Of a stretch of DNA of 64,000 bases, positions 17,052 to 25,726 are shown one piece after another. The stretch is from contig NZ_JAKZKT010000006.1 of the NCBI RefSeq assembly GCF_022808645.1, forward strand, positions 1 through 64,000. Reading direction: 5' to 3'. The notes below the pieces were generated by a model. It was given only the letters and a program-made list of their open reading frames with translations, was not told the origin of the DNA and searched no databases. Source of the stretch: Bacillus litorisediminis (GTDB lineage: Bacteria; Bacillota; Bacilli; Bacillales; JC228). The position numbers and the translations under genes were made by a program. Every line of letters starts with the position of its first letter. Position 1 is the stretch's first letter.

Positions 17052-17797
17052 GTTATGCCAATATGGCAATGGTATATGATCAATTAATGAAAGATGCTCC
17101 TTATGCCAAATGGGTGGAATATGTGAAAAAGCAGGCACTGATTTTAAAAAAATCCAACGAACAAATCAGCGTATTAGATGTTGGATGTGGAACAGGGGAA
17201 CTCGCCGTCCGGTTAAAAAAGGACGGCTTTCATGTTTCAGGTACGGACTTATCTGAAACAATGCTGACGATTGCAAGAAAAAAGGCTGAAAGTCAGGGAT
17301 TGATTCTCCCGTTGTTTCAGCAAGATATGACGCAGCTTCAAGTGGATGAGAAAGCAGATATCATAACGATTTTTTGTGATTCCATAAATTATCTCCCTTC
17401 AAAAGAAGCCGTTGCTAGCACTTTTCATTCCTGCTATGCTGCTTTGAAAGAGGGAGGGTTGCTTCTTCTCGATGCCCATTCTCCATATAAAATCGATTTA
17501 TTTTTAGAAAATGAACCTTTTTATGAAATTGGGGAAGAGGTTACATATATATGGAGTTGTTCTGTAGGTAAAGATGCTTTTGAAGTGATTCATGATTTAA
17601 CCTTTTTCGTCCAAAATCCTGATACAAACGAATATCAGCGTTTTGATGAGTGGCACCTTCAAAAAACATTTCCGATTGAAGACTGGAATGAGCTTCTGTT
17701 ATCAGCTGGCTTCACCATTTTATCAGTCACTGCTGATTTTACAGACGAACCGCCAAATGAAATATCGGAGAGATTCTTTTTCTGTGTACAAAAATAA
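17048..17797 (+). CDS. yqeM: SAM-dependent methyltransferase YqeM
   Basis: A 249-residue class I methyltransferase. VLDVGCGTGELAVRL (about 38-52) is motif I, GTDLSETML motif II, and IITIFCDSINYL the central motif. The substrate is unknown. The ATG at 17048 overlaps the rsfS stop and gives the family N-terminus MSYANMAMVYDQLM. It is the last gene of the operon, followed by a terminator. Confidence 0.9.
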   Translation: MSYANMAMVYDQLMKDAPYAKWVEYVKKQALILKKSNEQISVLDVGCGTGELAVRLKKDGFHVSGTDLSETMLTIARKKAESQGLILPLFQQDMTQLQVDEKADIITIFCDSINYLPSKEAVASTFHSCYAALKEGGLLLLDAHSPYKIDLFLENEPFYEIGEEVTYIWSCSVGKDAFEVIHDLTFFVQNPDTNEYQRFDEWHLQKTFPIEDWNELLLSAGFTILSVTADFTDEPPNEISERFFFCVQK

Positions 17798-17798
17798 A

Positions 17799-17829
17799 AA
17801 CAGGCTCGCGCAAGAGTCTGTTTTTTATT
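17799..17829. terminator. Terminator after yqeM, also usable for comER
   Basis: AAACAGGCTC pairs with GAGTCTGTTT around GCGCAA, flanked by A residues on the left and T residues on the right. It can therefore act in both directions between the convergent genes. Confidence 0.75.
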
Positions 17830-17944
17830 TAGGCGGGAACGAGGATTGTCCCGAAATTTGCGAAAAGCGCCAAATAAATAGCGACTAAAAATTCTTCCGA
17901 ACATACAAAAATTAAAAAAGGAATCGAAGGCGGGTTTGTCGAAA

Positions 17945-18766
17945 TTATATACCAAATTGGTCCTTTACTCTCTCTAGATCCTCACGAAATTTTGCATGGG
18001 TTGCCTGAAATAATTTTTCAAATACCCCATCCAACTCATTTTCTAGCACTTTAATTCCCTCTCCAGTAATACCGCCTTTTACAGTTACCTTTTCTTCAAG
18101 AGTACTTAATGTATAATGCCCTTGCCTTAACAGTTCTCCTAATCCGATTAACATCTCGCTTACCAGTACCGTTGCTGTCTCCGTATCGATTTCTGTCTCC
18201 TGAACCGCCCCATCTATAAACCTTCTTGTTATATAGCTATAAAAAGCCGGTCCGCAGCTAACTATATCTGATGCAACTCTTGTAATATTTTGTGATATTT
18301 CGTAGGGCTTTGAAAAGCATTTAAATAATTGGAGGAGCTGTGTTTTCCAGCTATCACTGCAATTTGTTCCAAATGTAAATAGAGAGACGCCTGTTAGGGC
18401 ACGGTTTGTGATGCTGGGAATAATTCTTGCGATGGAACAATTTACGTGATATTCCAGCTGTTCAACGGATACTGGACTGGTAATCGAAATGATGCAATGC
18501 TCGCGTTGTATGTGTGGTTTTATTTTTTTTAGTAAAGGAAAAATATCATGCGGCTTTACACATATAAACAAACAGTCATTCGCCTGTACTAATTTTTCCG
18601 CATCATCAAATATCTGTATGTCAGGATATTCTTGCCGTAACAGCTCTGCTTTGGCTCGTGTCCGATTATGAATCGATAAGCTAGAAGGAGAAATCACGTT
18701 TGCTACTATCATCGCCTCTACAAGGATACTCCCCATGTTGCCAGTGCCAATCACTCCGATTCGCAT
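17945..18766 (-). CDS. comER: ComER, pyrroline-5-carboxylate reductase-like protein
   Basis: A 273-residue member of the P5C reductase family. The Rossmann loop IGVIGTGNMGSIL lies at the N-terminus, and SCGPAFYSYI plus KGGITGEGIKVL near the C-terminal part match the family. It is divergent from comEABC, as in B. subtilis, where comER is linked to competence and sporulation control but its reaction is unclear. ATG 18766 has AAGGAGGGG upstream and is preferred to the ATG at 18793. Confidence 0.9.
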   Translation of the reverse strand: MRIGVIGTGNMGSILVEAMIVANVISPSSLSIHNRTRAKAELLRQEYPDIQIFDDAEKLVQANDCLFICVKPHDIFPLLKKIKPHIQREHCIISITSPVSVEQLEYHVNCSIARIIPSITNRALTGVSLFTFGTNCSDSWKTQLLQLFKCFSKPYEISQNITRVASDIVSCGPAFYSYITRRFIDGAVQETEIDTETATVLVSEMLIGLGELLRQGHYTLSTLEEKVTVKGGITGEGIKVLENELDGVFEKLFQATHAKFREDLERVKDQFGI

Positions 18767-18850
18767 ACGTATCCCCTCCTTCATTATTCTCATTCAACTT
18801 TATGTTCAAAATGAAGAAATTATACCACTCTAACTGGAGGTGCCAATGTA

Positions 18851-19504
18851 GTGAAAATAATACTGGAAAATTGGAGAAGACTTGCCCTATTATTCTTGAT
18901 ATTGCTGCTTCTATTTTTAATAGGTAATTGGAGTCAGAAAAAAGCTGAAACAAGCTGGAATGTAAATGCAGGAGAGGCGGACAATTCTCCATTGTCAGAT
19001 ACAGAAGAAAACGATAAGGTAGAAGGAGAGAAAGCTTCAGAAGGATTGACTTTGCAATCAGGTGTGGGGGAAGAAGAAATGGCAGTTGTTGATATAAAGG
19101 GTGCGGTCCATAACCCTGGGGTATATACGGTCCCAAGTGATTCAAGACTTCATGAAGTTATTGAAAAAGCGGGTGGCTTTACTGCAGAAGCAGATACGGT
19201 TCAAGTTAATCTCGCATTAAAAGTATGGGATCAGATGCTGATGTATGTCCCTAAAAAAGGCGAATCTGCGGACATTATTTCATCTACGGCTGCTCCCGGC
19301 ACATCTGATGTGAAAAAAATCAATATCAATTCAGCTTCCCAGTCAGAACTAACGGAGTTAACAGGAATAGGCGAGAAAAAGGCTCAAGCTATTATTGAAT
19401 TTCGTGAAAAAAATGGAGCATTTAAAACAATTGAGGATCTTTTGCTGGTCCCTGGAATTGGAGAAGGAATTTTGTCGAATATTCGCGAAGATATAAGCTT
19501 ATAA
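18851..19504 (+). CDS. comEA: Competence DNA receptor ComEA
   Basis: A 217-residue membrane-anchored DNA-binding protein. There is one N-terminal membrane segment (about 10-28), an acidic linker, an SLBB domain (VDIKGAVHNPGVYTVPSDSR), then a helix-hairpin-helix pair (ININSASQSELTELTGIGEK and IEDLLLVPGIGEG). It binds double-stranded DNA at the cell surface and passes it to ComEC. Translation starts at GTG 18851 after GGAGGTG; the ATG just upstream is followed by a stop codon. Confidence 0.94.
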   Translation: MKIILENWRRLALLFLILLLLFLIGNWSQKKAETSWNVNAGEADNSPLSDTEENDKVEGEKASEGLTLQSGVGEEEMAVVDIKGAVHNPGVYTVPSDSRLHEVIEKAGGFTAEADTVQVNLALKVWDQMLMYVPKKGESADIISSTAAPGTSDVKKININSASQSELTELTGIGEKKAQAIIEFREKNGAFKTIEDLLLVPGIGEGILSNIREDISL

Positions 19505-19528
19505 CGACTAAAAGGAGTGTACACGTCT

Positions 19529-19987
19529 ATGCAAAGGATAACATGGAATCAATATTTTATGGCACAAAGTCATTTGTTAGCACTACGCAGCACTTGTACA
19601 AGGCTGACAGTAGGGGCAACGATAGTCCGGGATAAAAGAATGATTGCAGGGGGTTATAATGGCTCAATTGCAGGGGGGGAGCACTGTTCAGAACATGGAT
19701 GTTATGTAATTGATGGTCATTGTGTTAGAACTATTCATGCGGAAATGAATGCTATTCTTCAGTGTGCTAAATTCGGCGTGCAAACAGAGGGAGCTGAGAT
19801 TTACGTTACTCATTTTCCTTGTCTTAACTGTACAAAAGCCATAATTCAAGCAGGAATTAAATGTATTTACTATGCACAGGATTATAAAAATCATCCGTAT
19901 GCAATTGAACTGCTTCAACAGGCAGGAGTCAAAACTGAAAAAGTCGAATGGCAGAAAACAGATGTATTATCTGCATTCTCTTCTTAG
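19529..19987 (+). CDS. comEB: ComEB, dCMP deaminase family protein
   Basis: A 153-residue cytidine/dCMP deaminase-fold protein. TIHAEMNAI is the zinc and proton-shuttle HAE motif and PCLNCTKAI supplies the PCxxC cysteines. It begins MQRITWNQYFMAQSH. The start ATG 19529 follows AAGGAGTG. The tail after VEW is short; the B. subtilis protein is about 35 residues longer as I recall, and here the 3' end overlaps comEC by 40 bp. The role in competence is membrane localisation of ComGA rather than catalysis. Confidence 0.9.
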   Translation: MQRITWNQYFMAQSHLLALRSTCTRLTVGATIVRDKRMIAGGYNGSIAGGEHCSEHGCYVIDGHCVRTIHAEMNAILQCAKFGVQTEGAEIYVTHFPCLNCTKAIIQAGIKCIYYAQDYKNHPYAIELLQQAGVKTEKVEWQKTDVLSAFSS

Positions 19988-22284
19988 TTACACTGATGAG
20001 CTTGCGTAATTGGTTTATTTTTGGAGGCTGTGCCATCACTGCCATTCATTTGGTTCATAGTGAACAGGCATGGATTTTATGGTTCCTCTCCATTTTTTTA
20101 GGAATCATAACGATGCATTATAAACTTATGAGACAATATGGATTGCTGATGATGGCAAGTTTATTCTTCTTTTCATTTATTGCTCAATCGGAAATGGAAC
20201 CTTTATCTAACTGGGAAAATGGTGAAAAAGTTCAACTAACGGTTCGATTCACTGATTTTTTAAAAGACAATGGAGATACGCAATCCTCAATCGTAACAAC
20301 TGAAAATGGAGAAAAGCTCCTTTTTCGATCTTCTATATTGGAAGACCGATTAGAACAATTTATTGAGCCGGGGATTGTGTGTCAATTTGCGGGCTTAATC
20401 GAAGAGCCTGCCCGTGCATCTAATTTTAATGCCTTTAACTACCGTAATTATCTTCATTCACAAGAGGTCTTTTGGATATTTGAGGCACAATCATTTCAGA
20501 AAAGCGATTGTATGCCTAATCCTGTTACGCTCTCCTTTACTTCGCTTCAGTATCTTCAAGAATGGATGATCAAACAATTAAAACAGTCTCTGCCTTCCCC
20601 TACCAAAGAAATTGTCCTGGCTCTTGTTTTAGGTAACCGTATTGAAATGGATTCTGAAGTAAAAGACGCCTATGAAAAATTGGGAATTGTCCATTTGCTG
20701 GCTATTTCAGGATTAAATATTGGTCTTATAACAGCAGTGCTTTTTGGAATTTTCATTCGAGCGGGATTGACACGTGAGGGATCAACCACTCTGCTTTTAA
20801 CGGTCTTACCAATTTATGCAGTTCTTGCCGGGGCATCTCCCTCAGTCGTAAGAGCAGTATTTATGGCTTGGATTGTTCTTCTTTGCTACCTGTTTAAGGT
20901 ACGGCTATCCATTATACACGTTTTTTTTATTAGTTTTACAGTGATTCTTATCTTCCAGCCATTTTCGATTTATGCTGTAGGTTTTCAGCTCTCCTATGGT
21001 GTTACATTAAGCCTTCTTTTATCAATTCGCCATATTTTAGCTTTACAAATTACTCCGTGGAAAGCTTCATTGGCTGTTTCGTTCGTATCCTCCTTATCCT
21101 CATTGCCCTTCCTTTTATATCACTTTTTTTCCTTTTCCCCATACAGTATTCTGCTGAATCTCTTATATGTTCCTCTTTTTTCCCTGATCCTTTTGCCTTT
21201 AAGCTGGATCCTAGCTCTGCTGGTGTTAGCTGCAGGCAGTGCACCTGCTTTTTTAGTTACAATTTCAAACCATTTGATCACAGCTGCAGATGAAATTGCT
21301 CTTTTCATGATGGATATCCCTTATACCTCTATCATTTTGGGCCGTCCTTCTTTAATTCAAATAGTAATTATTATAATGGGGTTCCTTCTCGTATTTATTT
21401 TAATGGAGGCAAGGAAAGGAAAATGGTTTATGTATTTTCCGATTTTTACTCTTATATGTTTTGATCTGATATTGCCTAAGCCTAGTGGAGAAATTACAGC
21501 CATAAATGTAGGACAAGGAGATGCGATACTGATTAACCTTCCTTACAACGCAGGAACATATTTAATTGATTCAGGCAGATCTGACGAAAATCAAATGAAA
21601 GCTGAGGAGTCAAAGTATATTGCTGCTGAGACGGTGATCATCCCTTATTTACATTCGCTGGGGATTACTGAAATTGATAAGTTTCTCATCACTCATGGTG
21701 ATAACGATCATGCAGGTGGTGCGCTTACTTTAATGGAAGACCTAAAAATCAATGAAGTAGTCATCGGAAAAAAATCAGCGAACTCTGATTTAGAAATTGA
21801 AATTGTGGGTAATGCAAAAAAGGCAGACATTCCAATCAAGGTAGTTCAAAAAGGAGATTATTGGAAAACAGGAAATGGACACTACGTCATCCTTGCTCCA
21901 GAAGGGACAGAGACAAATGAAAATGACAGTTCAATTGTGCTTCATGCCACAATTGGTCAAGAATCATTCCTGTTTACTGGGGATATCTCGATTGAAAAGG
22001 AAGAAAGATTGGTGAGATTATTTCCAAACTTGAAAGCGGATTATTTGAAGGTGGGTCATCATGGCAGTCAAACGTCTACAGGTATTGCTTTCTTAAAAGC
22101 AGTCAGCCCAAACATGGCCATCATATCAGTCGGGAAAAACAATTGGTATGGACATCCGCACCAAGAAGTTTTAAAAAATCTTAAAAAACAGGATATCCAA
22201 TTGTTTAGGACCGATCAAAATGGGGCTATTCAATATAAGCTCAACCTTTTTTCAAATGGAACCATTAAAACCGTTTTGCCATAG
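19948..22284 (+). CDS. comEC: DNA internalisation channel ComEC/Rec2
   Basis: A 778-residue polytopic protein. An N-terminal membrane pair and OB-like domain come first. The competence domain has LALVLGNR and HLLAISGLNIGLITAVLFG. About ten membrane segments follow, and then a C-terminal metallo-beta-lactamase domain (INVGQGDAILI, THGDNDHAGG, FTGDIS, KVGHHGSQTS). It transports single-stranded DNA across the membrane. ATG 19948 overlaps comEB; ATG 19996 (MSLRNWFIF) is an alternative. Neither has a strong Shine-Dalgarno, so coupling to comEB is likely. Confidence 0.94.
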   Translation: MAENRCIICILFLVTLMSLRNWFIFGGCAITAIHLVHSEQAWILWFLSIFLGIITMHYKLMRQYGLLMMASLFFFSFIAQSEMEPLSNWENGEKVQLTVRFTDFLKDNGDTQSSIVTTENGEKLLFRSSILEDRLEQFIEPGIVCQFAGLIEEPARASNFNAFNYRNYLHSQEVFWIFEAQSFQKSDCMPNPVTLSFTSLQYLQEWMIKQLKQSLPSPTKEIVLALVLGNRIEMDSEVKDAYEKLGIVHLLAISGLNIGLITAVLFGIFIRAGLTREGSTTLLLTVLPIYAVLAGASPSVVRAVFMAWIVLLCYLFKVRLSIIHVFFISFTVILIFQPFSIYAVGFQLSYGVTLSLLLSIRHILALQITPWKASLAVSFVSSLSSLPFLLYHFFSFSPYSILLNLLYVPLFSLILLPLSWILALLVLAAGSAPAFLVTISNHLITAADEIALFMMDIPYTSIILGRPSLIQIVIIIMGFLLVFILMEARKGKWFMYFPIFTLICFDLILPKPSGEITAINVGQGDAILINLPYNAGTYLIDSGRSDENQMKAEESKYIAAETVIIPYLHSLGITEIDKFLITHGDNDHAGGALTLMEDLKINEVVIGKKSANSDLEIEIVGNAKKADIPIKVVQKGDYWKTGNGHYVILAPEGTETNENDSSIVLHATIGQESFLFTGDISIEKEERLVRLFPNLKADYLKVGHHGSQTSTGIAFLKAVSPNMAIISVGKNNWYGHPHQEVLKNLKKQDIQLFRTDQNGAIQYKLNLFSNGTIKTVLP

Positions 22285-22314
22285 AATAATATGTGATGAT
22301 GGATCAGTAAAACG

Positions 22315-22346
22315 AAAAAGAGACTACTTGGCGTAGTCTCTTAAAG
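22315..22346. terminator. Terminator between comEC and convergent yqzM
   Basis: AAGAGACTAC pairs with GTAGTCTCTT around TTGGC. Flanking A and T residues let it act in both directions; a further T-run lies at 22350-22354. Confidence 0.75.
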
Positions 22347-22364
22347 GGCTTTTTCAAAAATTCA

Positions 22365-22499
22365 TTATCTTCCCAAAACCTCAATTACAGTAGCAATAAT
22401 GAACATGGTTGCAAAGAAACCGAATGAAACAACAAAACCTACAATTGAATCTGTAAAATCATTACGTTTGCTTTGGACATCTTTTTCAAACTGATTCAC
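22365..22499 (-). CDS. yqzM: YqzM family small membrane protein
   Basis: A 44-residue protein from GTG 22499, beginning (M)NQFEKDVQSKRNDFTDSI. One membrane segment follows (VGFVVSFGFFATMFIIATVI), and it ends EVLGR. It closely matches the Bacillus YqzM pattern in length and sequence. AGGAGGGG precedes the start on the reverse strand. Function unknown. Its place between comEC and holA is conserved in Bacillus. Confidence 0.88.
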   Translation of the reverse strand: MNQFEKDVQSKRNDFTDSIVGFVVSFGFFATMFIIATVIEVLGR

Positions 22500-22664
22500 T
22501 TACTACCCCTCCTATTTCCATTTAAGTATAAAATAATGCTTTGTAAAAATCTAGCCTTTCTGCCTAAATTACCAATTCGACTTAAGGACTCATTTCTAAA
22601 TATGACAAGAGTTTACACAAATACTTTAGTCGTGAAGGGTCAAACTACAAGTACAAAGGGATCC

Positions 22665-22702
22665 CGCCAATGAAGAAGGGTCCTAGGTCTTTTTCATTGG
22701 CG
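22665..22702. other. Long inverted repeat in the yqzM-holA gap
   Basis: CGCCAATGAA (22665-22674) pairs with TTCATTGGCG (22693-22702), enclosing a second palindromic core TCCTAGGT. There is no T-run. It stands just before the terminator at 22715 and may be part of the same RNA. Confidence 0.6.
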
Positions 22703-22714
22703 TTTAAATAAAGG

Positions 22715-22758
22715 GGAATTGGCGCTTAAGGGATAGCCAATTCCTTTTGTTTTTTTTA
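22715..22758 (+). terminator. Strong terminator with no obvious forward gene upstream
   Basis: GGAATTGGC (22715-22723) pairs with GCCAATTCC (22736-22744), followed by TTTTG and eight T. Read forward, the only sequence upstream back to the comEC terminator is non-coding or antisense to yqzM, so it may end an unannotated transcript. Confidence 0.75.
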
Positions 22759-22762
22759 TAGG

Positions 22763-22921
22763 CTATGTTAAATTCGGTTGTTGATATTTACAAATCCGCT
22801 CTCTTTCCGCTGCCTCACACGTGTCGTGAGGTGGTTCGATGCTGGCACAGTACGTGCCGTTTTTGATCGAACTTTCTTTCTCCCTTTTTTCCTTGCATAA
22901 AGCCATACATTCTCTTACCAT
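22763..22921 (-). CDS. Possible 52-residue cysteine-containing small protein
   Basis: A reverse-strand ORF from ATG 22921 gives MVRECMALCKEKREKESSIK and continues to a segment with NGTYCASIEPPHDTCEAAER and ICKYQQPNLT. It is charged, with five cysteines, and a hairpin (22715-22744) follows the stop. There is no convincing ribosome binding site, and it overlaps the region just before the holA start. No family recognised. Treat as tentative. Confidence 0.25.
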   Translation of the reverse strand: MVRECMALCKEKREKESSIKNGTYCASIEPPHDTCEAAERERICKYQQPNLT

Positions 22922-22949
22922 AAAAGAAAAAGGATTGGATAGATGCATT

Positions 22950-23984
22950 GTGGATGTGTGGAAGCAAATTAAAAAAAAGCAATTCGCTCCTATTTATTTA
23001 ATATGCGGTACAGATACATATATTATGAATAAAACGAAACAATTACTCATAAAAAATTCTCTTGATGAGGATACCATGGATTTTAATTTATCCCATTATG
23101 ATATGGAAGAAGCTCCGCTTGAAAGTGCAATTGACGATGCCCAAACTCTGCCTTTTATTGGAGAAAGAAGGATTATTTTAATAGACAAGCCCTTTTTTTT
23201 AACGTCTGAAAAGAAATTAAGCGCACCTGAACACAATGTGGATAAGCTTGAAGAGTATTTACAGACTCCAAATCCTAGTTCCATTCTAGTAATTTTGGCA
23301 CCTTATGAAAAATTGGATGATCGGAAAAAAATAACGAAATCACTTAAAAAGCATGCCGTTGTTGTCGAGGCTAAGCCTGTATCTGGCAATCAGCTTGAAC
23401 AATGGGTGAAAGAGCAGTTAGATCAGTATGGCTTGCATTTAAACCAGGATGCGTTTGAAAGGCTTTTGCAATTAGGCGGCAATCAAGCGTGGATGTTAAA
23501 TCAAGAGGTTGAAAAATTAGCGCTTTATGCAGGTGATCAAAAGTCTGTAACCGCTGAAGAGGTCGAATTATTAGTTGCTAAATCATTAGAAAATAATATT
23601 TTTTCATTTGTGGATAAAGTAGTTCGGAAAGATACGAAACAAAGCTTTGCGATTTTACATGATTTATTAAAACAAAATGAAGAGCCAATTAAAATAATTG
23701 CTTTGCTTGCCTCTCAATTTAGGGTGATTTACCAGGCGAAGGCATATGCTCAAAAAGGCTATGGACAAAAGCAGATTGCCTCGATTTTAGGTGCAGCCCC
23801 CTTTCGGATTCAAATCGCCCTAAAACAAAGTCAATTATTTAAGCAGGAAGAACTCTATTCAATCATGCAGGCATTTGCGCAGGCGGATTATCAAATGAAA
23901 ACTGGAAAAATGGATAAAGAACTGATTCTTGAGCTCCTGCTCTTACAAATTCATCAGATCAGAAACAAAAAAACAGCGCTGTAA
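22950..23984 (+). CDS. holA: DNA polymerase III delta subunit
   Basis: About 344 residues, the usual HolA size. The N-terminal (M)DVWKQIKKKQFAPIYLICGT and the ERRIILIDKPFFL and ILAPYEKLDDRKKI motifs are those of the Bacillus delta clamp loader subunit (YqeN). KQNEEPIKIIALLASQFR and GYGQKQIASIL mark domain III. It opens the sliding clamp in the clamp-loader complex. GTG 22950 fits the family start; the frame runs back to ATG 22839, but that extension is not conserved and contains hairpins. The Shine-Dalgarno is weak. Confidence 0.9.
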   Translation: MDVWKQIKKKQFAPIYLICGTDTYIMNKTKQLLIKNSLDEDTMDFNLSHYDMEEAPLESAIDDAQTLPFIGERRIILIDKPFFLTSEKKLSAPEHNVDKLEEYLQTPNPSSILVILAPYEKLDDRKKITKSLKKHAVVVEAKPVSGNQLEQWVKEQLDQYGLHLNQDAFERLLQLGGNQAWMLNQEVEKLALYAGDQKSVTAEEVELLVAKSLENNIFSFVDKVVRKDTKQSFAILHDLLKQNEEPIKIIALLASQFRVIYQAKAYAQKGYGQKQIASILGAAPFRIQIALKQSQLFKQEELYSIMQAFAQADYQMKTGKMDKELILELLLLQIHQIRNKKTAL

Positions 23985-23995
23985 AAGGCGCTGTT
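23969..23995. terminator. Terminator shared by holA and rpsT
   Basis: AACAGCGC pairs with GCGCTGTT around TGTAAAAG, flanked by seven A residues. On the reverse strand this gives a hairpin with a T-run that ends rpsT. The stem overlaps the last codons of holA. Confidence 0.8.
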
Positions 23996-24261
23996 TATGC
24001 GTTTAGAGAATTAATTTGCTTTGCTAGACGAGATTTTTTGCGAGCTGCAGCATTTTTGTGGATTAAACCTTTTGTTGCGGCTTTATCAAGCTCTTTTGTT
24101 GCATTAACAACAGAAGCTTTTGCTGCTTCAACGTCTTTATTAGCAATCGCTGCTTCAGCCTTTTTAACGGCTGTACGCATTGCAGATTTTTGCGCTGCGT
24201 TTTGAGCGTTACGTACATTTGTTGTTTTAACACGCTTAATAGCTGATTTAATATTTGGCAT
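23995..24261 (-). CDS. rpsT: 30S ribosomal protein S20 (bS20)
   Basis: An 88-residue basic protein, [19 protein letters not shown] onward, with the helical bS20 pattern and [18 protein letters not shown] at the C-terminus. It binds 16S rRNA early in assembly. ATG 24261 follows AGGAGGTGACTAGC; the longer GTG start overlaps that site. It is divergent from gpr across 255 bp. Confidence 0.96.
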   Translation of the reverse strand: MPNIKSAIKRVKTTNVRNAQNAAQKSAMRTAVKKAEAAIANKDVEAAKASVVNATKELDKAATKGLIHKNAAARKKSRLAKQINSLNA

Positions 24262-24516
24262 GCTAGTCACCTCCTAATCGGATTCGGAGTTGTATCAAAC
24301 TCTGTTTCAGTTACCGATTTTTAAATAAGAACAAGTGATATTCTAACAAAGCCATTATTTAATTGCAATAGTTTCCTTCAAGTTCACTCTAGTTTGTCCT
24401 GTATAAAATGAAAATCGACCTGCAGAAATGGAATTTGAAGGAATCTTCGTATGAAGTTTCCGTCAAAGGGCGAACCTAGAAAATGAGAATCTGGGAACTT
24501 AAGGAGTGAATATTGA

Positions 24517-25638
24517 ATGGAACAGCAATCGATAGACCTTTCTAAATATGCGGTGAGAACAGACCTTGCCGTAGAAGCAAGACAGATGGTTGTCGAACAG
24601 CAAAATAAAGAGCAAAAGGAAGCACTTTCTGAACTGGAAGGAGTTCAAATAAAAGAAAGACAAGAAGATGGCATCAAAATTACAGAAGTCATCGTTTCTG
24701 AAGCAGGCGAACAGACAATTGGAAAAAAGAGGGGCCGATACTTAACCGTGGAAGCGCAAGGAATCAGGCAGCAAGATACGGTTTTGCAGCAGCGCGTAGA
24801 AGAAGTGCTTGCCCGAGAATTCAGCGCCTTCCTTTCGGATAAAGGGATTTCTAAGGATGCTTCATGTCTTGTAGTCGGTTTAGGGAACTGGAATGTCACA
24901 CCAGATGCACTAGGTCCTTTAGTTTGTGAAAATATGTTTATTACAAGACATTTATTTGAGCTGCAGCCCGAGTCTGTGGATGAAGGATACCGCCCCGTAA
25001 GCGCGTTAGCACCAGGAGTTATGGGATTAACAGGAATTGAGACAAGCGATATTATCTATGGAGTGGTTAATAAAACAAAGCCTGATTTTGTGATAGCGAT
25101 TGATTCGCTGGCATCCCGTTCAATTGAACGTGTAAATGCTACGATCCAAATTTCAGATACGGGAATCCATCCTGGTTCAGGGGTAGGAAATAAGCGAAAA
25201 GAACTGAGCCAAGAAACGCTAGGAATACCAGTGATTTCTGTCGGTGTTCCAACCGTAGTTGACGCTGTGACCATTACAAGTGACACAATTGACTTTATTT
25301 TGAAGCATTTTGGCAGAGAAATTAAAGAACAAGGTAAACCATCCAAAGCGCTAACTCCAGCGGGAATGACGTTTGGAGAAAAAAGAGTCTATACGGAAGA
25401 AGATCTCCCAGGCGAGGAACAACGGAAATCATTCCTCGGACTGGTTGGAACATTAGAAGAAAATGAAAAACGACAATTAATATCTGAAGTATTGGCTCCA
25501 ATCGGCCATAATTTAATGGTGACACCTAAAGAAGTGGATGTGTTTATTGAAGATACGGCAAATCTAGTAGCTAACGCACTAAATGCCGCCCTTCATGAGG
25601 CTATAGATCAAAGCGATGCAGGATTTAAAACGAAATAA
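24517..25638 (+). CDS. gpr: Germination protease GPR
   Basis: A 373-residue peptidase (family A25) that degrades small acid-soluble proteins during germination. RTDLAVEA near residue 14 is the SASP-like autoprocessing site. [30 protein letters not shown] and [13 protein letters not shown] are family signatures. It is normally made in the forespore under sigma-G. AAGGAGTG lies upstream of the ATG. The next gene is spoIIP, the usual order. Confidence 0.95.
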   Translation: MEQQSIDLSKYAVRTDLAVEARQMVVEQQNKEQKEALSELEGVQIKERQEDGIKITEVIVSEAGEQTIGKKRGRYLTVEAQGIRQQDTVLQQRVEEVLAREFSAFLSDKGISKDASCLVVGLGNWNVTPDALGPLVCENMFITRHLFELQPESVDEGYRPVSALAPGVMGLTGIETSDIIYGVVNKTKPDFVIAIDSLASRSIERVNATIQISDTGIHPGSGVGNKRKELSQETLGIPVISVGVPTVVDAVTITSDTIDFILKHFGREIKEQGKPSKALTPAGMTFGEKRVYTEEDLPGEEQRKSFLGLVGTLEENEKRQLISEVLAPIGHNLMVTPKEVDVFIEDTANLVANALNAALHEAIDQSDAGFKTK

Positions 25639-25726
25639 TTTGGAGGACAATCTGGACGATAAGGTTCTATCTTCTCTATTAAATTCATAAAGTAGGAATA
25701 AGTTTTTAGAAGAAAGGAGAACGAGA

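Noticed and set aside
22839-22949. 37-codon N-terminal extension of HolA from ATG 22839
   Set aside because: It is not family-like and contains hairpins; GTG 22950 gives the conserved DVWKQIKKK start.
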